From positions 1-64,000 of the forward strand of contig NZ_MBKP01000018.1 of NCBI RefSeq assembly GCF_002243045.1: a stretch of 64,000 bases of DNA, in the 5' to 3' direction. Below the pieces are notes generated by a model. That model had not been told where the DNA came from. It was given only the letters and a program-made list of their open reading frames with translations, and searched no databases. The stretch is from Methanolobus psychrotolerans (GTDB taxonomy: Archaea > Halobacteriota > Methanosarcinia > Methanosarcinales > Methanosarcinaceae). How positions within the stretch are numbered: the first letter of the stretch is position 1; every line of letters starts with the position of its first letter. This document shows positions 35,254 to 42,404 of this stretch, piece after piece. The translations under genes and the position numbers were made by a program.

Positions 35254-36114
35254 ATGAGAAAGTCAGATGAACACGGGCAATTGCTTCTGGTTGCAGGATT
35301 TGCAGTCGGACTCGGCATAGTAGTACTTACCATCATGCTGAACAATGTAATATATGCCAGCAACATCGCCTCAGAATCAAGCATCGATACTTCACGTTAT
35401 GATATGGCAAATGCGATCCAGATGACTTCAGAAACTTATGAGGATGCTTACAGGTATGCAATGAAAGATGGAAGTTTCAATAGCACATCATTTGAGCAAT
35501 ACCTGGATTCATATGCAAAGCTGGCTTCCAAAAACTATGCAATATCAGGATTGACATTTAACTTTGAGAATAATACATTGCATGAACCATATTTCTCACA
35601 GAACGGACTTGCCAATGGAAAAGACAACTGGACAATTGCCAGTAACATCAACACTACAGATGTTTTTGTGTTGGAAATACCCGATACTTCAAAACTGGGG
35701 AACAGCTCCAACAGCATGACAATAACAATAACGAACAGTTCCGGCTTTCTGTGGTCCATTGAACTGTTCAGCTCAAGTGGATCTATAAATGTAACCGTGT
35801 CAGATCAGTCCTCTGAAATAGGAACATATATAGCTTCCAGCCAGATCAACATAACCGGGAATAAAATAGACTTCATTACAACCCCAAGTCCCTCATTCCA
35901 GTTCTCAGACCATACAGCAGGGAGTAACTATTCCATAAATATCCTCAATGGCAGCAATGCAGTGGGATATTGCACTTTTGCAGGACACATGACATCCGGG
36001 GAGCAGTTCACATTTGTACGGCACTGGGTGGGCAATCCTGTAATCACCATGCATTCCAGCGAGATGAGGATCAAACGCAATCTACCAATAACATTGCCAG
36101 GGAGGAATACATGA
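35254..36114 (+). CDS. Pilin-like protein, module A gene 3 (DUF7261-like)
   Basis: A 286-residue protein starting MRKSDEHGQLLLVAGFAVGL, with HGQ before the hydrophobic helix. The helix continues through IVVLTIMLNNVIYASNIA. The rest is an extracellular domain rich in Asn-X-Ser/Thr sequons, reaching a Cys-containing C-terminal loop. A GTG at 35230 overlaps the previous stop and could be the start; the ATG at 35254 aligns with the module B homologue (MRKNTKGQWIAL). The DUF7261 resemblance is from memory. Its end overlaps gene 4 by four bases. Confidence 0.65.
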   Translation: MRKSDEHGQLLLVAGFAVGLGIVVLTIMLNNVIYASNIASESSIDTSRYDMANAIQMTSETYEDAYRYAMKDGSFNSTSFEQYLDSYAKLASKNYAISGLTFNFENNTLHEPYFSQNGLANGKDNWTIASNINTTDVFVLEIPDTSKLGNSSNSMTITITNSSGFLWSIELFSSSGSINVTVSDQSSEIGTYIASSQINITGNKIDFITTPSPSFQFSDHTAGSNYSINILNGSNAVGYCTFAGHMTSGEQFTFVRHWVGNPVITMHSSEMRIKRNLPITLPGRNT

Positions 36115-36590
36115 AACTCCGGAACTTGCACCCTGATGAAAATGCAGTTTCAATCTCGATTGGATTCATACTGACTTTTTCGATTACAGTTCTCATGCTT
36201 GTAACAGTCCTAAGCTCATTTTATTCCCTAATGGACCAGGCACAGCAAACTGTGACCCGGGACGAATTCGAGATACATGGAACTGATATTACAGTACGTA
36301 TTGCAACTATTGACACCATAGTTGGGAGTGCGACTAACTCTGGGTCAGAGATCATGGAGATAACATACAAACTGTCCCTTCCCGGCAAGATTGCAGGAAA
36401 ACCATACTCAATAGAGTTTGACAACAACACAAAAGATATTGTGTTCTTGTCGGATGAAAGAGATGAAACGATAGTAAAAGTTCCATATTATACAGACAAC
36501 GTGGCAGTCCTTTCAACAACATTGTACAGCCTGAAGGAAGAATATGTGATAACATACGAACCCACGACAAACACAATACAAATATTCTGA
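36111..36590 (+). CDS. Pilin-like protein, module A gene 4 (DUF7266-like)
   Basis: A 159-residue protein with ENAVSISIGFILTFSITVLM near the start, the AVSxxxG pattern of archaeal type IV pilins followed by a long helix. The helix is followed by a charged helical stretch (QQTVTRDEFEIHGTDITVRI), then a beta-rich domain. The start is fixed by GGAGGAATAC directly before the ATG and by the ATGA overlap with gene 3. Short for a pilin, so it may be a minor or capping pilin; this is inference. Confidence 0.7.
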   Translation: MKLRNLHPDENAVSISIGFILTFSITVLMLVTVLSSFYSLMDQAQQTVTRDEFEIHGTDITVRIATIDTIVGSATNSGSEIMEITYKLSLPGKIAGKPYSIEFDNNTKDIVFLSDERDETIVKVPYYTDNVAVLSTTLYSLKEEYVITYEPTTNTIQIF

Positions 36591-36608
36591 ACATCTGAAG
36601 ACAACAAA

Positions 36609-37385
36609 ATGACAGGAAAAAAGAAAGTATTACTTTCCGATGATGCGGTTTCGGAAGTTGTGGACTTTAGCATAACACTTGGAATGATGCTTCTTGCTGT
36701 TGGCATCATAGCTGTTGCAGGATATCCTTTGGTACAGCACATGAAAGAAACAGGGCATCAGGAGAATATCCGCCAGAGTTTTGCAGTACTTACTCCCAAC
36801 ATGAACAAAATAGTAGCTGGTAAAGCCCCTTCCCAATCTATCGAATTGAAGATGCACGACGGCACAGTTTCTGTCACCGGGAACAGTTACATCAATGTTA
36901 CCATGGATACGTGGAATGGCTCCTCTTCCTCAATTGAAGCTCTTACTTTTGAGAGACAATTGCGAATGGTCCAAAATGAATATAAAGAGACATCTTTTGC
37001 CTATGAGAATACCGGCGCATGGGCCAAATATCCACAGGGAAGAACAGTAGAAGTATCAAAACCTGTTTTTGTGTATGATAACAGTTCTTTAGTAATACCG
37101 ATGGTGACAATCACGGGAAGCAAAGGAATATCCGGAGCAGGACTTATTCGTGTGGTAGCAGACGGTGGCCAGCTTTCTGTTGAAAGTTATGAGAATGTAT
37201 CCAGAGTGGAAATTACAATATCAAGTGATTACTACCAAGCATGGGAAAAATATCTGGATGATTCAATGGAGATGCAGATCATAGACATCAACACAAGCAC
37301 CAGGACTGTAAAAGCAGGAAAAAATTACAATCCTAATATCGATGTATTCATAACAGCATCTCCGATGAGTGTAACCGTAGAGTAA
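36609..37385 (+). CDS. Pilin-like protein, module A gene 5 (DUF7289-like)
   Basis: A 258-residue protein. A short charged N-terminus (MTGKKKVLLSDD) precedes AVSEVVDFSITLGMMLLAVG, the archaeal pilin-type signal and helix, and then GYPLVQHMKETGHQENIRQS. The body contains FAVLTPNMNKIVAGKAPSQS followed by a beta-rich domain with MVTITGSKGISGAG. Both blocks recur in gene 6 and in the last gene of module B, so these three are one paralogous family. Resembles haloarchaeal DUF7289 from memory. Confidence 0.72.
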   Translation: MTGKKKVLLSDDAVSEVVDFSITLGMMLLAVGIIAVAGYPLVQHMKETGHQENIRQSFAVLTPNMNKIVAGKAPSQSIELKMHDGTVSVTGNSYINVTMDTWNGSSSSIEALTFERQLRMVQNEYKETSFAYENTGAWAKYPQGRTVEVSKPVFVYDNSSLVIPMVTITGSKGISGAGLIRVVADGGQLSVESYENVSRVEITISSDYYQAWEKYLDDSMEMQIIDINTSTRTVKAGKNYNPNIDVFITASPMSVTVE

Positions 37386-37402
37386 AAATGGGTGACCATA
37401 TT

Positions 37403-38854
37403 ATGAAAAAGTTTGTTGGATCAGAAAACGCCGTTTCAGCTGTAGTTGGAATGATAATGATACTGGCACTCACAATTGCATCTGTAAGCATAATCTTCCT
37501 TTATGGGGTACCGACCATATATGAAATGCAGGATATGGCAAACGCACAGAAAGTCGAACAGGCATTTACAGTATTTGATTCAAGGACAAGTAAGGTTGCA
37601 CTGGGAGAATCCCCAAGCCAGACAACTTCATTTTCTATGATGGATGGAAACATAAGAGTTAATGGGGATAACACCTCCTATGAAGAAAGCAAGATTGTTG
37701 TCATCTCAGTTGAGATTGACGCTCCATGGTATAATAGTTTTGAACAGAACAGGCACAGGTGGAAAGCCTGGGAAAGTTACATCAGCAACCCTGATATGAA
37801 TCAGTTCAATGCTTCAATGGGAAGTATTGTTTACAGTAATAAGGACAGGATCATTGGATACGAAGGGGGAGGCGTATGGTCTAAATACCCTAATGGGAAA
37901 TCGGTCATGATCTCACCACCAGAATTCCATTACAATGGTGAAACTTTGACACTCCCAATAATGAAAATAGAAGGAGATTCCGTATACAGTGGAAAATCGG
38001 ATGTCGGTGTTACTATAAGCTCTGATAATATGCCTGTAATATTGTATCCTAATCCCTCTTCTGATTCAAGAAGAACTAATCCCCTTACATCCGATAAAGT
38101 AATCATTTACATTAAGAGTGAGTTTTACAACGCATGGGCAGATTATGCAAATTCACTTGCATACGCCACTGCCACTACCGATGATGCTAACAAGACAGCT
38201 ATCGTGGAACTGGAAGTTATTCCTGCTATGGGAAAAGATTCACTCAAACAAGCTTTTAAAGTAGGAGCAGTAAACCAGTTCAATTCTGCACCCATATACA
38301 ACTTCTCCCTTGACCTTGAAGCAAGGGCATCGCAGGGACTAAACCCGAGCAACTATCAGATAACAACGACATCAGGAACAAAGACCCTTACTTACACTCT
38401 TGCAAAGAAAGGGGGTGCCAACCAGCTTGAAATAGGTCTTGTATATGTGGATACAGCACCCGGCGGAGGGGTGGAAACATGGAGTGGAAATGGCGTATTT
38501 GATGTTAGCGGCTCAAAGGAAGACCAATCAACTACTGTAGATATGCTATCCACAACACTAACAATGAATTATGAAGAAAATAGTGATTTTTCATGGGGAA
38601 ACAATACATCCGTAAGCATTAACCCAGATATAGCACTTACTAAAGATCAGGATTTGCCTCTCTATAACCTGACACAACATTACTTAAAGCTCATTACAAT
38701 GAATGGGGCTGTGGTTTTCAACCTTCAACAGCCAGGAAAATCGGATCCTGTGGACTATGATGAATCAACTCTGACACTATATTACGACGGAATGCCAGGG
38801 AGCATAACATACCTTCATGTCAGCAGAAATGACCTCACAGCTACATTGAATTAG
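37403..38854 (+). CDS. Large pilin-like protein, module A gene 6 (DUF7289-like)
   Basis: A 483-residue relative of gene 5. ENAVSAVVGMIMILALTIAS gives the pilin signal and helix; FTVFDSRTSKVALGESPSQT then matches the shared block of the family. The first 260 residues align with gene 5. About 220 extra residues form a second, unrelated C-terminal domain with little charge and many Thr/Asn (TTSGTKTLTYTLAKKGGAN, VDTAPGGGVETWSGNGVF). The ATG at 37403 follows GGGTGACCATATT. It has no counterpart in module B and could be a tip or adhesin subunit; this is inference. Confidence 0.68.
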   Translation: MKKFVGSENAVSAVVGMIMILALTIASVSIIFLYGVPTIYEMQDMANAQKVEQAFTVFDSRTSKVALGESPSQTTSFSMMDGNIRVNGDNTSYEESKIVVISVEIDAPWYNSFEQNRHRWKAWESYISNPDMNQFNASMGSIVYSNKDRIIGYEGGGVWSKYPNGKSVMISPPEFHYNGETLTLPIMKIEGDSVYSGKSDVGVTISSDNMPVILYPNPSSDSRRTNPLTSDKVIIYIKSEFYNAWADYANSLAYATATTDDANKTAIVELEVIPAMGKDSLKQAFKVGAVNQFNSAPIYNFSLDLEARASQGLNPSNYQITTTSGTKTLTYTLAKKGGANQLEIGLVYVDTAPGGGVETWSGNGVFDVSGSKEDQSTTVDMLSTTLTMNYEENSDFSWGNNTSVSINPDIALTKDQDLPLYNLTQHYLKLITMNGAVVFNLQQPGKSDPVDYDESTLTLYYDGMPGSITYLHVSRNDLTATLN

Positions 38855-38927
38855 AGAAAAAACAGTGTGCTTAGAATTAAGTAGAAGTACATATACACCA
38901 CACATTATATTATTTATTTTAACAAAT

Positions 38928-38942
38928 CTTTTTTATATTATA
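38928..38942 (+). promoter_or_regulatory. TATA box of pilin-like module B
   Basis: TTTTTATATTATAT lies about 25 bp before the start codon at 38962, so the transcript is nearly leaderless, like that of module A. Confidence 0.55.
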
Positions 38943-38961
38943 TCCTACATATATACTTGCA

Positions 38962-39909
38962 ATGATGGACGAAAAGGGGCAGATAGCAGTAGATTTCCTA
39001 CTGGGGATATCATTATTCCTTATCGCTCTTACTTTCACTGTGCAATTTATTCCGGGTATGTTCATGTCCGGAACAGCAGGGGAGAGCAGCCTGGATTATA
39101 CAGCTTACCGTACGGCAACTGTCCTTGTCGAGGATACCGGATGGTGGGGCAACAGTACAAGTAGCGGAACTGACTGGGAGACTCAGCCTTCAAATATGAT
39201 GAGAATCGGACTTGCAGCAGACGATGAGCCAAAATCAAAGCTGACCAACAGTCCAAATCTGCTCTCAAAAGCCAAGATCGAACAGTTCATGCTCGTAAAT
39301 GAAAACACACTCATAGAGAATCTGGGCCTATACAACAACGTAGATAACACTCATTTTTCCTATGGGTACAACATATCCATAAACCAGGAAGGGGTCCCTC
39401 TTGTACTGAACAGCACTGCCATAATGAGAGGGAAACCAACACCATTGGACCGTGAAGTATCAAAGATAACAAGAGTGGTACTTGTAGAAACCGGGACCGT
39501 TGCTGTTCTTAAAGGAAGCGAACTGACAGGTGAAATAGCCTCTGAAGCAATCATCAATGTAACAGGACCATTTGAAGAGAACATAACCATACAGATAAGG
39601 AATCTTAATGGTGCAAACCATTCATTCCTTAATGCAGTAGTTGACAATGTCACATTAACACCATCTTCAGATTATACTATTTACAAAAAGACTGGTTGGA
39701 CAGATTTACCACTAAACGGCAGCTTAACAAGTACAGATTTGATATGCCTTAATCTGGACCATAACCGTTTCAACTTAAGTCAAGACTACAAACTTGAACT
39801 TAGGTTCAGCAATGTTACGCTGGACCCCGGACCTCCTTTTATAAGATATAATAACCATAGCAGCCCCCTTTACGAACCTGCATATCTTACTGTGGAGGTG
39901 TGGCAATGA
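38962..39909 (+). CDS. Pilin-like protein, module B gene 1 (DUF7287-like)
   Basis: A 315-residue protein starting MMDEKGQIAVDFLLGISLFL, with the KGQ class III signal and a helix through FTVQFIPGMF. It is the homologue of module A gene 1 but twice as long. The added C-terminal half is a beta-sandwich-like region (VTGPFEENITIQIRNLNGAN, KLELRFSNVTLDPGPPF) with many sequons. The last codons overlap the start of gene 2 by four bases (ATGA). Probably a surface-exposed minor pilin with an adhesive domain, by inference. Confidence 0.7.
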   Translation: MMDEKGQIAVDFLLGISLFLIALTFTVQFIPGMFMSGTAGESSLDYTAYRTATVLVEDTGWWGNSTSSGTDWETQPSNMMRIGLAADDEPKSKLTNSPNLLSKAKIEQFMLVNENTLIENLGLYNNVDNTHFSYGYNISINQEGVPLVLNSTAIMRGKPTPLDREVSKITRVVLVETGTVAVLKGSELTGEIASEAIINVTGPFEENITIQIRNLNGANHSFLNAVVDNVTLTPSSDYTIYKKTGWTDLPLNGSLTSTDLICLNLDHNRFNLSQDYKLELRFSNVTLDPGPPFIRYNNHSSPLYEPAYLTVEVWQ

Positions 39910-40418
39910 ACAATAAAGCACAGTTACATACCCTTGAAGGGTTGGGTGCGGCAGTCCTGATGACACTGACGATACTTGCTATCACCCAGAGCACCATGAT
40001 AGTCACCCCCCAGAATGCCCTGGCTGTGGATGTACAGCTAGAGCAGATGAGCTCTGACGCACTTGCAGTTCTTGATATTGCTTCAATGGCATCGGTGCAG
40101 TACAACCTGACAGAATGTATTGCAAGCTGGGATATGGCAGAACCCACATACCCTACAGGAAATCTTGATAATCTGGACACAGCACTTTCCTATCTTTTAC
40201 CCGGGATACTCTACAATGTAGATCTTGCTTACACAAAAAGCGGGAATCTCAATGTTGAAAAGGTCATTATCAACGGACCGCCCAGCACTAATGCAGTTGT
40301 TGCCAGACGTTATGTAACACTTACAAATCAGACGGTAAACAACATGGGTGGTGGATGGAGTCTGCAAGATGATGAACTAAGGGTTGTTGAAGTGAGGATG
40401 ACAGCATGGAAAGTATGA
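39906..40418 (+). CDS. Pilin-like protein, module B gene 2 (DUF7288-like)
   Basis: A 170-residue protein starting MNNKAQLHTLEGLGAAVLMT. KAQ plus the HTLEG motif and helix match module A gene 2 (RAQMHTLEAV). The following VQLEQMSSDALAVLDIASMA segment also matches. GGAGGTGTGGCA precedes the ATG at 39906, which overlaps the stop of gene 1. A GTG two codons earlier is less likely. Resembles haloarchaeal DUF7288 from memory. Confidence 0.72.
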   Translation: MNNKAQLHTLEGLGAAVLMTLTILAITQSTMIVTPQNALAVDVQLEQMSSDALAVLDIASMASVQYNLTECIASWDMAEPTYPTGNLDNLDTALSYLLPGILYNVDLAYTKSGNLNVEKVIINGPPSTNAVVARRYVTLTNQTVNNMGGGWSLQDDELRVVEVRMTAWKV

Positions 40419-40867
40419 GAAAGAACACAAAAGGACAGTGGATAGCTCTTTCAGGACTGGTCATATCACTTATACTCATAGGACTTGCCGCACTGGCAAA
40501 CCAGGCAGCAATAGCTGGATACCACTCCTCAAATGCAGCTCTTGAGTTCCCAAAAGAGAACATCCGCGAGTTGAACTCGCATACAAGGGACAATGCCAGG
40601 ATAATAAAGGACCTTTCTTTTGAGATAAACAGTACCAGCAACGAAACAATACCTTTCATCTTTGAGCAGTTATTCGATAATTACAGTACACAGATACAAA
40701 ACCTGTACGCATCACATGGTGAAACAGCAGATGTTTCACTGGTTTCCATTAACTCTACAAACGGGACGTTCGGTATTGATGATATTGACCTTATATTTGT
40801 AAATATCACATACAATGATGGAAGTACCCATTATGTGTCGCAGCCTGAGATTATCGAGGTGAGATAA
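40406..40867 (+). CDS. Pilin-like protein, module B gene 3 (DUF7261-like)
   Basis: A 153-residue protein with RKNTKGQWIALSGLVISLIL, a KGQ signal and helix as in module A gene 3 but with a much shorter ectodomain (153 against 286 residues). GAGG lies eight bases before the ATG at 40406; ATG 40415, overlapping the gene 2 stop, would also serve. The domain after the helix is mostly helical and charged (SHTRDNARIIKDLSFEINST). Confidence 0.66.
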   Translation: MESMRKNTKGQWIALSGLVISLILIGLAALANQAAIAGYHSSNAALEFPKENIRELNSHTRDNARIIKDLSFEINSTSNETIPFIFEQLFDNYSTQIQNLYASHGETADVSLVSINSTNGTFGIDDIDLIFVNITYNDGSTHYVSQPEIIEVR

Positions 40868-41310
40868 TGAGAAAGCTGTCAAAAAATGAAGAGGGAGTAT
40901 CTATTTTATTTGAGTATATATTGTTCTCACTTATATGCATTGGTTTTTTTATGATAATAACCACCAATTCTGATGATATATTCATGAAAACTCCGAATGA
41001 AGCTGTAATGCAGGATGAGATGAGCGATATAGGCAACATGATGAGCACGATGATAACTGACATGTACCTTATTCTCCCTGAGAACGGTTATATTGATACA
41101 GAATACAGGATTCCGGCAAAAGCAGGCCGGGAAGAGTACATGATTAATGCAGATATTGCATATACAGACCAGATAATAGAAGTTATATCCTCATCATCGG
41201 GAAAGAAAGTAAGAGTTACGATCGGTGGAATTGCAACGACAATGCCGATCAACGGTACTGCCCTGAGCAGTTCCACAAATCATGTGATCAGCTATGACTC
41301 GAGAAGATAG
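40867..41310 (+). CDS. Pilin-like protein, module B gene 4 (DUF7266-like)
   Basis: A 147-residue protein. MRKLSKNEEGVSILFEYILF gives an EGVS signal and hydrophobic helix comparable to module A gene 4. The conserved continuation is MQDEMSDIGNMMSTMITDMY against the DEFEIHGTDITVRIATID segment of A4. The start overlaps the previous stop by one base (TAATG). The last 17 bases overlap the start of gene 5. Confidence 0.64.
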   Translation: MRKLSKNEEGVSILFEYILFSLICIGFFMIITTNSDDIFMKTPNEAVMQDEMSDIGNMMSTMITDMYLILPENGYIDTEYRIPAKAGREEYMINADIAYTDQIIEVISSSSGKKVRVTIGGIATTMPINGTALSSSTNHVISYDSRR

Positions 41311-42034
41311 AAGGAATGCAGCAGTTTCCGAAACACTGGGATATATCCTGTTGTTTGGGATTGTGACTTTATCAATGGGCGTTATATATGCAATCGGATA
41401 TCCGGCATTACAGTCAAATATCGATGCAAACATATTCGAGAGCGCAGAACAGAATTTTATTGTACTCCAGAGCAATATGGACAGGGTGGCTTTTGACCAG
41501 ACACCTGTAAAGGTGCTCAAATTAAAGCTCCAGAGCTCTGCAATTGCAGTGAACAACGAATCCTCGATGACCATCACCTACGGGGCAAACCCGCCAGAGG
41601 TAATCCACACGGGGGAGATACAGTTCCAGAAGGACAGCAAGACACTGACCTATGAGATGGGGGGTGTCTTTAAGAAATATCCCCGTGAGGCTACGGTGAT
41701 GGTATCAAAGCCCCCTATATATTCTAGCAAGATCAACGGTGTTGACGTGATGACCATTGGGCTTGTTTCAGTAAACGGAAATTCCTACATATCAGGAAAG
41801 GGGATAGCCACAGTTACCCTTCAACATAACTCAAGTACCATGAATAAGACCTCCGTGCCAACAAATGTTACAGTTACTATAAACAGTGCACATGCCACAA
41901 AGTGGGAGGAATACCTGGAAGAGATCGGTTTCTCCATTAACACTACCAGTACCACAGCAAAATCCGTTACTGGCCATAAGAATGATACTATGCTGATCCT
42001 CAGCAAGCATGTGGTTGATGTAGACATTTCCTGA
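41294..42034 (+). CDS. Pilin-like protein, module B gene 5 (DUF7289-like)
   Basis: A 246-residue protein. RRNAAVSETLGYILLFGIVT is the pilin signal and helix. QNFIVLQSNMDRVAFDQTPV matches the shared block in genes A5 and A6, and the VNGNSYISGKGIATVTL stretch matches their GSKGISGAG block. It ends with an extracellular beta domain. Last gene of module B, followed by a pyrimidine-rich end. Its order after the other four matches that in module A. Confidence 0.72.
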   Translation: MTREDRRNAAVSETLGYILLFGIVTLSMGVIYAIGYPALQSNIDANIFESAEQNFIVLQSNMDRVAFDQTPVKVLKLKLQSSAIAVNNESSMTITYGANPPEVIHTGEIQFQKDSKTLTYEMGGVFKKYPREATVMVSKPPIYSSKINGVDVMTIGLVSVNGNSYISGKGIATVTLQHNSSTMNKTSVPTNVTVTINSAHATKWEEYLEEIGFSINTTSTTAKSVTGHKNDTMLILSKHVVDVDIS

Positions 42035-42053
42035 AGCAAGGATCATATACAGA

Positions 42054-42099
42054 GGCTGCCTGACAGTGACATGACAGTAGCCTTCTTTTTTCTATTTCT
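42054..42099 (+). terminator. Possible terminator after pilin-like module B
   Basis: A weak stem (GGCT at 42054-42057 with AGCC at 42079-42082, strengthened by CTG/CAG) is followed by a pyrimidine run at 42083-42099. Archaeal terminators are often just such T-rich tracts. Confidence 0.35.
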
Positions 42100-42375
42100 T
42101 TGTGCCTTTGCATGGTCTGTAAAGACTGCTTTATATTTGTATAACGCCAGACGATCAATGCTGGAATAACAGATAGATTCCACCTCCATCGTCTCATTCC
42201 ATATGCAAGATATTATCCTGGGAAAACACATATGCTAGCGGCAGCGATTGAACCTGTGGTTCATATTAGCTGATAACAGGTATTAACAAACAAGCAAACA
42301 AAGTTGCAAATCTAGTACATCTCTGCTAAAGCGAAGAAAAATAAAGACAAGAGATAGATGAATAAATGATGATAT
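42100..42375. other. Intergenic stretch without recognised gene
   Basis: Between the convergent ends of module B and the giant VWA gene lie about 370 bp. Apart from the two terminator-like elements, short frames on the minus strand (around 42043-42231) lack a binding site and family similarity. I see no gene here. Confidence 0.5.
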
Positions 42376-42396
42376 GCTCCGGACAAAGTCCGAAGC
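42376..42396 (-). terminator. Hairpin after the giant VWA gene
   Basis: A stem of CGGAC/GTCCG with three-base loop, extended by GCT/AGC beyond one-base bulges, lies nine bases after the stop codon. The following minus-strand sequence is only moderately T-rich. Confidence 0.4.
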
Positions 42397-42404
42397 AGTC
42401 TGTT

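Noticed and set aside
42043-42231. Short minus-strand frame reading METMEVESICYSS-like sequence, possibly a transposase scrap
   Set aside because: No recognisable transposase motif, no inverted repeats or target duplication nearby.
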